The notes under the pieces are model-generated. The model was not told the origin of the DNA. It saw nothing but the letters and a program-made list of their open reading frames with translations, and ran no database searches. From Raphanus sativus (taxonomy: Eukaryota; Streptophyta; Magnoliopsida; Brassicales; Brassicaceae): 64,000 nt of DNA. Shown here one piece after another: positions 13,755-24,833 of this stretch. Within the stretch, counting starts at the first letter, position 1; each line of letters starts with the position of its first letter. The stretch lies in assembly GCF_000801105.2 (NCBI RefSeq), contig NC_079514.1:3410001-3474000 (forward strand), given 5' to 3'. The translations under genes were made by a program, and so were the position numbers.

Positions 13755-14402
13755 TTACTTCCACACCTTAATGGCTCCATCTCTGTTGCTTGATAGTCTC
13801 CGGTTTAATTTCGCGGCCAGAGACTGAACTGAGTCACGGTGACAACCTGCTGTATCAGTTGCTGTCTTTGCTGTCAGTTTCGTCGCCAGAGGCCGCCTAT
13901 TTGTCTCCTGCCAAAGACGCACACAGTTGTTGCTTAATAAAGTTTCTCAATAACTGAAAGATTAGTGTGTGTGTATTTAACCAACAGACCTGAACAAATT
14001 TCACTCCGGGAGTTGGATTTGAGTTCGTAGAAATCATCGTTTGCAACTCCCTCTCAAACTCTACAGTAACTTCTCTCAGGGTGTGACAAAACATTTGATT
14101 ACAGGAACACAAGTTGAAGTTTTAACCTTTAGGAGTAATCCCAACGCCGAATCTTCAAGTCAGTACCACTTGTTAACAAGTCGCCTCCAGGCAGATAAAG
14201 GAAGCAAAGAGCGGATACCAGGAAGACGAGGAGGAGGAAGAGGCTCGTTCAACTCTTCCACTCTATACTTGGAGCTCATTCCCATGCCATTGACAATGAC
14301 AGCCTCTGTCTGATCACTTAAAATCTTGATGAATACAAGGCAAGAGATACTCTTCCACGCTTGATTCTCTGACCGACAAAGAAACATATACATAAACAAC
14401 AA
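13755..14402 (-). pseudogene. VPS15: C-terminal remnant of VPS15 (PI3-kinase regulatory subunit)
   Basis: VPS15 is the WD40-containing protein kinase of the VPS34 complex in autophagy and vesicle sorting. Only its last WD40 repeats remain here. On the minus strand I read EELNEPLPPPRLPGIRSLLP, then a frame change to GDLLTSGTDLKIRRWDYS followed by a stop, then TPGVKFVQ joined at an intron to ETNRRPLATKLTAK (exon start about 13907), CHRDSVQSLA and the terminal SSNRDGAIKVWK plus TAA at 13757-13755. The family ends in the same DGxxKVWK motif. Frameshift, in-frame stop and loss of the kinase and HEAT parts make this a pseudogene. Position matches At4g29380 in the collinear order. The Copia element ends 90 bases away. 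Confidence 0.78.
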
Positions 14403-15009
14403 TTTTTCTCAAAGAACACAGATCGTTAGCTGTTCATCTCTGTCGTTAAGGTAGGATTGGGAATAGAAAGTCATTACTCTGCCCCTATCTCAAAGAAATT
14501 ACTGATGGTATGGTCTCATCATATCTCAAGGAAGTGGATTCCAACAACAGTACAAAGTGTGCAGAAATGGTCATGACATGTCTGACTTCCAGATCGTTCC
14601 TCATTTTTTTTTTGTTTTAGTATGGTTCCTTTTCATTAGCGCTAAGTCTCTCTCTCCTTTTAGGTTGTTGATTAATGTATCTAGTTGGTTAGTTTAGATC
14701 GTCTTATGTCGAATGATGTAAAATCTTAGTCTGAGCCTTATCTGATAATAATAACGCCATGATGTAAAAATTAAAAAAAAAAATTGCATCAAAGAACTTG
14801 TGAGTTTGTATCATCTTAGTTTACCATGTAACTAGAATTAACCCAGCAAAATGGTGTCACAAACTGGTATTCTCAAATCGATTCATCAAGATTTAAATTT
14901 TGAAACAATGTCTAACAAAGTCATTCAAGATGTTAAACAGATGGCCTAACACAAGACAAAGCACATTACAAAGCAAAAGAATTACTCTACCAGCAGCTAG
15001 CTTGACTAA
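14403..15009. other. Intergenic spacer, no gene seen
   Basis: AT-rich spacer between the VPS15 remnant and the stop codon of the F-box gene. It may hold further decayed VPS15 sequence and the F-box 3' UTR, but I could not read any. Confidence 0.4.
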
Positions 15010-16230
15010 TTAAACCGAAACGGGTAGACAACGCAAGAACTCATACGACTTGGGGACAGTATGCACAACATCGAACCACTCAATCTTCCCCCAAAAGCCT
15101 TCATGGATTCTTTCCAACGCAACCACCGCACACCAGATATTCTTGTTCTGACTACGACCACGCCGCTCAAACCTATCCCAAATAATCACGAGTTTCCCAC
15201 CATAGTTCACTAATTCAACCACGCTACCATTATGAGCATAACTAAAGCTACGATACTTCTTCAGCACTTCCAAACCTCTCACATCTTTCCACGTGCCACT
15301 CTTTAAATCATACCACACACACCTCATGAAGCGAGAGTAAGAAAACATCACATTGTCTATCACGCACCAGGAGCTCCTCCAATTCACACCCAAGCCCATA
15401 TCCGCAAAACTCCATTTCTTTTCCTTCACATCATAGACCCAATCACGGAGCTCAAACTCAGTCTTTACGTAAATCTTTTCATGCACCATACCGATTTTGC
15501 GAACCTTTCTGCATCCCAACCGTACATTAAGGTCAGGATTCGGCGGTAAGGTTTTCCACGTCTGTGTCTTGATGTCGAACATCTCAAACAAACTTAGGTG
15601 CTCAGACCGAGCCATGCATCCTCCCATTACATAAATCTTGTCGTCGTGGACACATGCAGACGCGTAGAACCTCTCCATTTTCATGCTAGGAAGATTTCGC
15701 CACGTCTTCATCCGACAGTCGTAAACCCGAACAGCTGAGGTGTAGCGTCTTATGTTATCGTCCAATGGTCCACCGAATACGTAGATTTGCGAGCCAACCA
15801 TTATGGTCGAAGATGCATGCGGAGGAGGAGGTGGAGGAGAATGATTGGGAATGGGAACCAAGAGGTTTCCACTTGATTTCTCTTTAGTCCTACCATCGGT
15901 TAGGCTTCGTTTAGGTTTCTCAAAGAGACTGAACCATCTTGAAGATGGAGGGAAGTACTCGGTGGAGTACTCTAGACAGATGTAGAGGCAGATCTCGGTG
16001 GTACCCATTTGGGAACGTGCGGCATAGAGCTCTGAGGAAGAGAGGAGAGAACGAAAGGTCTTGGAGACGAGGGAGATTTTAGGGTAATAGGATTTTGGGA
16101 TGCGTGCGAAGCAATTCAAAGTGATATCGTTTGGAAGTGAAGAGAAGGAGAGACATGGTTGATGGTGAAACGTTGGTGGTGGTGGAAGCTTGCTCTTTTT
16201 CTGCGGCGGCTCAACTTCTTTGGGGATCAT
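15010..16230 (-). CDS. Kelch-repeat F-box protein (At4g29370-like)
   Basis: Single-exon, 406-residue F-box protein, presumed substrate adaptor of an SCF ubiquitin ligase. An N-terminal basic, proline-rich leader is followed by the F-box at about residues 28-70 (SFSSLPNDITLNCFARIP...ISLVSKTFRSLLSS). Kelch repeats begin near residue 143 (IYVFGG...VYDCRMKTWRNLPSM) and 198 (KIYVMGG...FDIKTQTWKTLPP); further degenerate blades follow. It belongs to the large Brassicaceae kelch F-box family and sits where At4g29370 is expected. Substrate unknown. The start is the first ATG of the open frame (MIPKEVEPP). No disruption seen. Confidence 0.88.
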   Translation of the reverse strand: MIPKEVEPPQKKSKLPPPPTFHHQPCLSFSSLPNDITLNCFARIPKSYYPKISLVSKTFRSLLSSSELYAARSQMGTTEICLYICLEYSTEYFPPSSRWFSLFEKPKRSLTDGRTKEKSSGNLLVPIPNHSPPPPPPHASSTIMVGSQIYVFGGPLDDNIRRYTSAVRVYDCRMKTWRNLPSMKMERFYASACVHDDKIYVMGGCMARSEHLSLFEMFDIKTQTWKTLPPNPDLNVRLGCRKVRKIGMVHEKIYVKTEFELRDWVYDVKEKKWSFADMGLGVNWRSSWCVIDNVMFSYSRFMRCVWYDLKSGTWKDVRGLEVLKKYRSFSYAHNGSVVELVNYGGKLVIIWDRFERRGRSQNKNIWCAVVALERIHEGFWGKIEWFDVVHTVPKSYEFLRCLPVSV

Positions 16231-16419
16231 CGTTGGTGGAAAGAAGTAGTGGAGGAGAGAATATTCTAAAATGGGTTAAAGGTATATGAAAAATGATTTG
16301 GTCAATATAATTAGCAAACTAAATCCTTATTTAAAGTAACATATCAACACGTTTCCCATTTTGAATGGGATATTTTGGAGATATGGAAGTTATAATATAT
16401 TCTAGATTTGGTTTCTTAA

Positions 16420-16652
16420 TACTCCCTCTGTTTCTTAATAAGTGTCGTTTTAGAGTTGTGCACACAGATTAAGAAATCATTAAATTTTGCATATTTTCCA
16501 TACAAAAATATCATTACTCATACATCTCAACCAATAGAAAAATAAAATGCAGAATAAAATTAATAAATTTTGTATTGAAATGCTAAAACGACACTTATTT
16601 TGCAACGAAAAAAAATCTCTACAACGACACTTAATATGAAACGGAGGGAGTA
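16420..16652. mobile_element. Stowaway-type MITE, 233 bp
   Basis: TIRs CTCCCTCTGTTTCTTAATA and its complement ending AACGGAGGGAG, flanked by TA at 16420-16421 and 16651-16652. A matching 233 bp copy lies at 63209-63441 in the opposite orientation. Internal ACGACACTTA motifs sit near both ends. Tc1/mariner-type. Confidence 0.9.
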
Positions 16653-17904
16653 TATGTATATGTATTGTTGATTATAGGATTTTTAACATTAAAACTCCCT
16701 CAACTAAATTTATTTTGGGTAAAAACCGTCAAACTAAGTATTTAATGAGAAAACTTTCGAACTAATTTTATTTAGTGAATTAGACCTTCTCTCTACAGTG
16801 CATGTCATAATTATCTCTACAACCGGCAAATCTTTAGTTTATGGATTTTTTCATTAATTAAACATAGTTGAAGAATTTTACCATTAAAAAAATCAAAAGT
16901 CTAAAATATAATAACATTATCTAAAAATTAATAATTTTAATTTTTAAAATTAGCATTTTTAAAAATTTCTGCAAATATATAAAACTGATTTTTTTTAAAA
17001 AATCAACATTATATATGTATAAATTAAAAATGTACAAAACCAGATAATATAAGATAATATATAAATTTTATTATCTAAAGATTTATTATTACATTTTTAT
17101 AAGAAAATATATATATTTTATTATCTAAAGATTTATTATTACATTTTTATTAGATAAGATATCAATTTTATATATTTTCTGGTTTTGTACATTAATTGAT
17201 AAAACCTCTTAACTATATTTAATTAATGAAAAATCCCCTAAACTAAAGATATAACTAAACTTATGTAGGACTGAACTCTGTTGTAAGTCTGAACAATGTT
17301 GGTTAATGAAAGTTTAAAGTTGAGCCAAAAAAAAAAAAGATATAAGAAGTGTTATTGCTTTCTTGTTATAACCTAAATTATTTATTTTAAAAAAATCTTA
17401 ATAGTGCTTTTGTTTAATTGCAATCGTGTAGAGAATGATTTTCTCGACCGGACGGAAAAAAGTCTAGTATGCTACTTCTAAACCATATCGTTGTGGTTTC
17501 TAAGCTGCAAGTTCAGTTATTAACGTAAAACTAGTTATTGTTCTTGTAAACAATTTTGATGTAATAGGGACCGATCTCGAGTTAAAGCTCATGAAACATG
17601 TCAAAATTTATACAAAAATTTAAACAATATCAAAACTGGCAGTGTGATAGTTTTTTTATGTTTTAAAGATGTTCAACTACATATCATCACCGAGTTTGGA
17701 TGCAATAGAAAGAAAAATGCAATTGGTTAAAAAGCAATAGAAAATTAATTAAATATGTTTAGCAAGAAAAAAAAACAAAATGAAATGTATGAAACCAAGA
17801 AAACCATTTTTTAAGAATCAGACATTGATTAAGGCTTCAGCTTCTTAGAGAGAATCCAGAAACCAAAAACCAAATCCTATATATTCGTTTGATGAGGTGG
17901 TGGC
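16653..17904. repeat. AT-rich spacer with short palindromic and tandem repeats
   Basis: No gene. A 15 bp perfect inverted repeat (AATGTACAAAACCAG at 17029-17043; complement at 17179-17193) encloses two tandem 50 bp units with the core TTATCTAAAGATTTATTATT (17071-17090 and 17121-17140). This looks like a small foldback MITE remnant. The diverged flanks (near 16690-16860 and 17195-17260) also resemble each other, so the whole may be a larger decayed element. Confidence 0.6.
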
Positions 17905-18652
17905 TTAGAGATCTTGTTCGAGGAGGTAATCACCCAGCCTCTCGACGACCATGTTGCACTGTCCTGGTGTCACGGGCTCTTCATAGATCCCAAACACACA
18001 TGACTGTCCTGTTTTCTTTATGGTTATGCCTCCCGCTCCCTATCGAATCAAACCAACCAAAAATATAATGTTCTTTGATCTTGCATACACACACACATAT
18101 AAATATGGATAACATGTAAGATTTCAAAGTTAATCGATGAGTTTACATTACCTTCTTTCCACGGATAACAGCGCCAGGCTCGCCTTGGATCACCATGTAC
18201 TTGGCTCCTGCTAGAAATAACCCTGTGGGCGCTAAGTGACCCGGTTCATCAAAATCCTTCATTATACCAGTGAACTCTTGTGCCTTGAACTATCATCAAC
18301 ATGCAGTATCATAAAGATAGTAAGGAATATTTCTATCGGGCCAAGAAGATATATGGCATTATCTAAAATAATACTCAAGAAGCATATGCGCTTATACACA
18401 CAAGAACAAGATAGAGATCGATCGAATTCGAATGTAACAAGACACTATGGATCTATGTATGATATACATTAATAAAAGGGAATCTCCATACGCAATGGCA
18501 TTATTAAAATCTGTATATACCTGAGGGAAGTTGGCGCTCTGAGCCCAAACGCTACCGTCATGACCAACGATTGCTGCAGCGGTTAGGTGATGACCCTGAC
18601 CATCACCAACATCACACATCAAATGCTCATCAACGTAAGTTTGCCACGACAT
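17905..18652 (-). CDS. PRF4: Profilin 4 (pollen-type actin-binding protein)
   Basis: Binds monomeric actin, poly-proline and phosphoinositides; controls actin assembly. Three exons, 18652-18521, 18289-18152 and 18039-17905, join in phase to 134 residues. It starts [15 protein letters not shown] and ends [11 protein letters not shown], with the conserved actin- and PIP2-binding stretch [19 protein letters not shown] and [17 protein letters not shown]. The 134-residue length and the insert [19 protein letters not shown] are those of pollen profilins PRF4/PRF5 rather than the 131-residue vegetative forms; this matches At4g29340 from memory. Expression mainly in pollen is therefore expected. A TATA-like TATTTATC lies about 80 bases upstream of the ATG. 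No defects. Confidence 0.93.
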
Positions 18653-19480
18653 CTTTTCCTATCTTCTTCTTCTTTTTTCTTTTCTCTACGTTATATGTTA
18701 TGAGCAGCGTGAGGGGCGTCGTCCTCTAGATAAATAGGGGAAGCGGAAAATAATGCGGCAAAGAATGATTCTCAACCGTCTGTTCATATAGACTAATTCA
18801 TAGCCGTACGTTTCAAAAATATAATTTCAATTAGTCTTTGCTCACGTCTCGCCTTTGTTATAGCTTCATCATTATAACGATCACCAACGAAATTTCCGCG
18901 GGAATAAATGACTACTCTTAATCATTTAGTTTTCATTTTTATTTTTTTATCCAACAATTAACAAAACATATCTAATTCCGACCAAAGTCTTGTGTTGTGT
19001 CATGAATTTCATCTGGTTCACTAGATATTGACAATTAATCATTGAAAATTCAGTTACGTTAAAATGTTGCTTGACTACCAAGTTTCTTGTAGAGATCATT
19101 TATAAGGCACTAAGCATTTGAATATAACATTGTATTCAAGAACTGTACTGCTCAAACACACACAAAGCTACCTGCTAAAACATTATAATATACTAGAGAA
19201 CAAGTTCTTGAATAAGCTCACGGAAAGAAACACTTTCAGTACCTTAAGATTGTTATATCTTTTCGCTGAGCTTCTGATTATCCTTCACATACCAATAGAG
19301 TGAAGGATCCAAAGATCATCATCATCCACAAAAAGTCCGCGGTCTGCCTCTCAAATGGTCTTTTCTCGAGTTGAACTCCATATCTTGCTCTGCTTAATCA
19401 TTTTTTTAGAGAGGAGGATGTTATAACCAGAAGAGAATGTTATGTTCTGCATATTATTAATAATAGGGAACATAGTAATA
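18653..19480. other. Profilin promoter and intergenic spacer
   Basis: No gene recognised. The first 150 bases hold the profilin leader and core promoter (minus direction). The rest is AT-rich without clear repeats. Confidence 0.45.
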
Positions 19481-19489
19481 CATCATCAA

Positions 19490-19645
19490 AACACGTATAC
19501 CGAAATGCTTGAATACAAGTTGAGGGATCAAGGCAATGTGAATAGGAGAAACTAAGCCCAGTTGAGAGAGTGATGTAGCATGGAGGCAGAAAGTACCATA
19601 AGCTCTTTGGTTTTTGGTGGAATTGCGTTATAATATCTGCAACCA
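19490..19645 (-). pseudogene. Derlin (DER1) exon fragment, copy 1
   Basis: Derlins are ER membrane proteins of the ERAD pathway. On the minus strand this stretch reads YNAIPPKTKEL, then after a frame change LGLVSPIHIALIPQLVFKHF, which corresponds to the derlin N-terminal exon (LPPITKAYGT...LGLVAPVHIALIPELVLKQF). It is frameshifted and no other exons follow, so it is a dead fragment of the At4g29330-type gene expected at this position. A sister fragment lies at 24016-24155. The stretch 19840-20060 may hold more of its 5' region, but I cannot prove it. Confidence 0.72.
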
Positions 19646-20304
19646 AATAATGCTACAAGGAAAGGACACACCATCGAGACTCAGCTAAGCATCGTTACAA
19701 CAGAACCATCTTAAAGCACTAAATATGTCAGTCATTAGAGTTGAAATATGCCCGTAAAGTCTTGTTCTTTTCGTTCCTGAAACTACTACATTATCAGCAA
19801 CATCTAACGATCCTTTCAGAACTCAAGTAAATTATGTGTGTTCTAAGCAAAAATCACATATAGCAAAACAGAGAAAACGAAGGTCGAAACAGAGAGCTCA
19901 TTCGCCATGGGAGACATTCCGTCGTAGGCTTTCAATATCCGAGCATTTTGAGTTCGATTTCGAGATCCGATAGAATTCAAAAAGCAGAGAGGAAGAAAAA
20001 AGAAGAAGTTTATCAAGAACGATCCTGATTTTGAATCACTTGTTCGGCAACTGCCAATCATATGTAGCCACGTGGTAGTTTAACTACAAATTAATGATTT
20101 GCCGATGAGGCTTTCCTCGATTAGCACTGATTACTACTGAGATTGAACTTATTTAATTTAACCAGAATTTACATATTCGGATCTGGTTTGTAAAAATATA
20201 CATGTTTAGTATTTAATACCACACGGTTTTATATTAAAAAAGAGAATTAATGTGACCATAAAGTATTTCTCTATATTTTAACATCAAACTACTCATAATT
20301 AAGC

Positions 20305-20884
20305 TTAGCAATTATATTCGCATTTGCAATTATAGTTATTATCTCCGAGACAAACGCCAGTCCCCCTGTATTTCTGAATACAAAGTGGTTGGCATTCTTG
20401 AAAAGTGCATGGCTTGCTCAGCTTCTCCACCACAGTACAGTACTTTCTTATATGTGCTCCATCTGCAATTGGCAAAGCCAAAAAGACTAAAAACAAACAA
20501 ACATGTCAAAAGAGCTTACAAATGTAATTTGAGTATACTTCTTTAACAATAAGTTAAAGAACGTAAGCGTATATTAGAATACAAACGAACGAACGAGCAT
20601 ATATTATGTAAAAATGATTAGTTGAAAAGTATCTAAACCTAGAATTCTAAATATTATGTCTGATAATAGATGTCAAGTGATCTTTGTAAAGCTAATCAAC
20701 TGACTACTTTGTTTTTTTATCAGTTTTTATTTGTAATACAAACTTTGCTTAAACGATCTAGATGCATGATTTCATGAATTAATATTTGATGTTTGCATAG
20801 TTCACTGAAATACAAGCCATGCGAAACCTTACCGGAGAGAACTATCATGGAGATGAACAGATACGCACAAACTAGTTTTGCCAT
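20305..20884 (-). CDS. Defensin-like protein, LCR type, copy 1
   Basis: Small secreted cysteine-rich peptide of the plant defensin-like (LCR/SCRL) family. Exon 1 (20884-20833) encodes the signal peptide MAKLVCAYLFISMIVLS; exon 2 (20486-20305) gives the rest, about 77 residues in all. The mature part has a C-X10-C-X4-C-X3-C-X9-C-X6-C-X1-C-X3-C pattern (CTVVEKLSKPC, ECQPLC, GVCLGDNNYNCKCEYNC), eight cysteines as in LCR22-LCR27 of Arabidopsis (At4g29270-29305). The family includes antimicrobial and reproductive signalling peptides; the specific role is unknown. Splice phase and cysteine spacing are intact. It is the oldest-diverged of three copies here. Confidence 0.88.
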
Positions 20885-21290
20885 AATATATTTTGAAAAA
20901 ATAGAAGATGATTATGTTAATACAATGATTATTTGATTGTAGAAAAGACATTGAAAATGGGATAGGGAGAGAACGTTTTATATTGATTTGAGAGAAACTG
21001 TTTATAGGAAACATATATGAAAACTATAATGTGAAGAGAACCAAGATAATTTATGTACATAACCGATACAGTAAAAATCATACATAGTTATAAAATCTAG
21101 TACTAAATTTTGAAGAACTTTTTTTTTTATCAAAATGTTAATTGAATAATAAAATGACTTTTTGAAAAGAAAAAAAAAACAGAAACGGAGAAGTATTTTA
21201 TTAGTCACAACCAAAGCCTATATTATACCAGCCTTGTCAGCTTTAGATATTTTACTTTATGTGAATTTCATAAATAAAAAAAGAAAAATT
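20885..21290. other. Defensin-like copy 1 promoter and spacer
   Basis: AT-rich. No gene. It should contain the promoter of defensin-like copy 1 (minus direction); a TATA-like TTTATATTG lies near 20975. Confidence 0.4.
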
Positions 21291-23295
21291 TACATCTTAG
21301 ATCACTTTTCTACTTATAAATATCAAAGAAAGTCACTTTTTTCTACATGAGCACTTTTGTCTAACTTTTCGTTAGAAATCAGAGGAAAGAAGGTGTTCTA
21401 GTTGACTTTCAATTACCTTTCATTCCTCTCCTCTCTTCTCTTTTTGACTAAGACACATGTTTGGGCGGGCTTCATTTACAGCCGTTGATCTTTAAATAAA
21501 ACAGACGGTTCAGATTAATTTATCCAGATCTGGACAAGACAACAATCTACTTTCACCACCACCCTTGGATCTTCGTTTGAAATCTTAATTTTCATGCTAG
21601 ATTCATAAGTTTTTTTTTGCTTAAATGCTAGATTCATAAGTTAAGACATAAACCGTGAGAAAAACTCAGAAAATGATTATATATAACAAAACGGTAGCCA
21701 TTAAAAGGTTACATAGAATTTAAAAGCTTAATCAAGAAGATGAAAAATTTACAATTGTGCCATTTAGTAAAAAAAAGAGAAAAAAATTACTTGGTTCCAC
21801 TGACCACGTCCATGTGTACAACAAAATGATACACATCCATGTGTACACCCAATCTCATCTACAACTATACATATGTTACCCTTTCCTTATAGTACACAAA
21901 GAAAAAGAAATATACATTTCTCGTGTACAACTATACATATGTCACTGAACAGGATACAAATGAACATAATACGATGAGATGTAACTTATCAAAAAAAAAT
22001 TCCTTTAAATAGAAAGTGTACATATGTAGAGGTGTACATGTGGATATCGTCAAAGTCAGTTTAAAATATATACGTACATGTGGATACCGAATTTGCTATT
22101 AATACTGATCACAATCGAAAACATAACATGTACACGTCAAATTTACATCAACAAACACAACGCGTACTTGTCAAAACATTCAACTAATTTTGTCGCTTGA
22201 TCATCAGAAATAATGTACATGTGTACAACGAGACCTATGTACACTACTCATTCATACAAGCTACATTGTACATGTGATACAATTTGGCTTTATCATCAGA
22301 ATATGCAGATAAAAAATTCAGCCAACTCCATCAGAATATGTCAACAGAACAGTCAACAGAACAGTCAGACAAATCCTCCACATCTGGTTTCTCAACACAT
22401 GTAGCAGCCAACTCCATAAACTCCACTGCTCCATAAACTTCACTGCTACAGGCATGCAACTCCATAAACTTCACTGCTACACCCATTAAATTTGTGTACA
22501 ACTCAGTGATTTGTAGCAAATAACTTCCCGGGAAGTTTAGGATCTGGTCCATCAGAATGGTTTTCCTCTTCTGCAAAATATAAAGAAAAGATTCATCATC
22601 CATACAACACAAAAGAGATACAAGCCAGTCTTGAACCCAAAACACCTCAATAACCCCAAAATCGAAAAACAAAACCCTAGATCCAAAATTAGAGAAGACC
22701 AGTATCCCTATCACCGAATTAGCACGAAACACCAAGCAAAAAAAACAAATCTGTTTTAAAAAAAAAACCCTAGAAAATAAAAAGGGGGAATCCCGGAAAA
22801 GCAATATAAGCAAAGAAAAGACGAACATGAATGTTGACAAGGGGACCAAAACAAGACCAGAAAAAAGCCTTTCGGAACCCTAATCTAAATCAATAACGCG
22901 AGAAGAAACACCGGCGAAGTCCGACTAACCTTTGCCAGCACGGCGAGCACTCCTCCTCATCTTGGTTTCTCAGCAGAATTCAGGCAGTAACTTTCGATCG
23001 AAAATGGATGAATCGAGAAAAAATCAAGACTGGAACCGTCCTTTTCTATAACTGTGATTCACGATAAAAGAGGCGAGGAAACTGAAAATATCTCTGCGTT
23101 TACAATGTTTTAATATAAAAAGAAAAAATAAAACCAATTTTAATTTGAAATTCAAAACTGTAACCAGACCTAATTATTTTCACTAACCAAAACGAGCCTA
23201 GTTGGGCTTCTAAAGGATCAAGTTGCAAAAAAGTGTCTTAGTATAAAGAAGTGACCTATTGTGGTGTTTAAAGTCAATAAGTGACTTAAAGCGTA
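21290..23295. mobile_element. Candidate Pack-MULE or other TIR element carrying a gene fragment
   Basis: The two ends carry diverged inverted copies of about 75 bp built on AAGTCACTT and AGCACTTTTGTCTAACTT-like blocks (21296-21370; complement at 23215-23290). Inside, on the minus strand, is a start exon MRRSARRAGK (from about 22964) with a good GT donor and, after an intron, an AG acceptor leading to EEENHSDGPDPKLPGKLF and a stop near 22510. This looks like a captured intron-containing gene start rather than transposon coding DNA. I do not recognise the parent gene. The rest (21780-22290) is unusually rich in TGTACATGTG motifs. Target duplications were not resolved. Confidence 0.5.
21785..22290. 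repeat. Cluster of TGTACA / ACATGTGTAC palindromic motifs
   Basis: At least ten TGTAC or GTACA motifs, many as near-palindromes such as ATGTACATGTGTACA (near 22214) and CCATGTGTACA (21811, 21838). They are irregularly spaced, so not a simple tandem repeat. They lie inside the candidate TIR element and resemble subterminal protein-binding repeats. Confidence 0.6.
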
Positions 23296-23339
23296 AATCT
23301 CTCATAAAAAAACTCCATTCACTTCCTTTCACTATTTCA

Positions 23340-23826
23340 TACTCCCTCTGTTTCTAAAAAAAAAATGTATTCTCTTTGTTTCAAAAAGATGCATATCCTA
23401 AACTTTTCACATATATTAAAAAAACACATTAAATTTGATTATAAATGCATTGTTTTCTGTAAATAACATGTTTTCCAACTTTTAACCAATAGAAATCCAA
23501 TAAACACTATTAATTCTTTTGAAGTTAACAATTTTTTTATTAAATAATACATTAATTTTTTTTTAAATGTATCTTTTTGAAACATTTTTTTTCATAGAAT
23601 GTGGATCTTTATGAAAAGGAGGGAATATATTTTAAGTTTTTCACACTTATTAAAAAAAACATAAAATTGTAGTTACCAATGCATTTTTTTTTAATGAACC
23701 ATTCTCCATAATTTTTAACCAATAATATTTTAATAAATACACTTATATTTTTTGAAATGTACAATTTGTCATTAATCAATGTATTGAAAACACAAAAATG
23801 TATTTTTTAGAAACAGAGAGAGAGTA
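23340..23826. mobile_element. Nested or composite Stowaway-type MITE, 487 bp
   Basis: The outer ends are TA-CTCCCTCTGTTTCT and AGAAACAGAGAGAGAG-TA. Internal breakpoints near 23375 (TTCTCTTTGTTTC) and 23625 (AAAAGGAGGGAATA) look like a second element inserted in the first, or two fused copies. TA target duplications fit Tc1/mariner-type MITEs. Confidence 0.7.
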
Positions 23827-24015
23827 CTTTTTATTTATGTACTTGCGTTTTTTAAATAAATGATATCATCATTTCCCTGAAATTATATTCTGGTTTAAAT
23901 AACTTTTCTATAAGAAAATAGTATCACGATATACCATTCAAATTAAAACTGATTGCAATACATGAACTAGAAACTTAACATAACAAATTAAAACAGTTTT
24001 TGTGGAAGACTTTAC

Positions 24016-24155
24016 CTGGAAATGCTTGAATACAAGTTGAGGAATCAAAGCTATGTGGATAGGAGAAACCAAGCCAAGTTGAGAGAGTGTTGTAGCAAGA
24101 AGGCACAAAGTGCCTTAAGCTTTGGTTATTGGTGGAAGTGAGTTAATAACAGATG
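24016..24155 (-). pseudogene. Derlin (DER1) exon fragment, copy 2
   Basis: On the minus strand this reads NSLPPITKA, a stop codon where Tyr is expected, then GTLCLLATTLSQLGLVSPIH and IALIPQLVFKHFQ up to a good GT donor at 24015. It is better preserved than copy 1, with one premature TAA as the visible lesion, but no downstream exons are present. It lies 0.7 kb from defensin-like copy 2, as copy 1 lies 0.7 kb from defensin-like copy 1, so the two were duplicated together. Confidence 0.8.
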
Positions 24156-24833
24156 CTATAAGGACACGCCATCGAGACTCAGCTAAAGCATATAAGTTTT
24201 TGTCACAACAGAAAGACACACTTTTTATGATCAGCTAAAGATCGAGATCAACTATTCGAACCAATCTAAAACATTAAACATGTAGCAGAAATAGCTATCA
24301 AGGTCTTGTCCTTTCAATCCTGACATTACATAATCAAATATCTAAGGATCACTTTTAGAAGTAAGTTTTGTGTATTCTAAGCACAGAATCACATACAGCA
24401 AACAAACACAAGAGTTTTAGCTACATCAAGAGACCTTCCATGTTCAAGAACTAACCAGTTTTCTTTTACTAATCAACTTGATGATTAGATACAAAGTAGC
24501 TTAACAGATGAGGAAAGACAATTTGGAGGAGAATATAATTTCAAAGAAGGTAAAACTGGAGAAACATTAGCAGTATCGACTTGAGTTTGGTCGGATTCAA
24601 AGATCCAAGCTTATTTATTTTGTATTGATTATGACACATATGCCGCTCGTAGTCGCACCATGTTTTGTAGCGAAAATGGACGTATTTTATTCAACCGTGA
24701 TTTGTATATTCAGATCTGGTTAGCAAAATGCATGTTTAGTATTTTACCGCACGGTTTTATATAAAAAATATTTTATTCATGTGATAATAAAATTTTTGTA
24801 TCTAGTTTAACATCATATTAAATATAATTAAAC

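Noticed and set aside
19843..20061. 72-codon minus-strand ORF as a further derlin exon
   Set aside because: Contains a weak MSPMANEL start that could be derlin-related, but the match is too short to support.
22331..22849. 172-codon minus-strand ORF
   Set aside because: It begins inside an intron of the captured-gene candidate and its C-terminal half comes from a short CTCCATAAACTTCACTGCTA-type repeat; the spliced frame is different.
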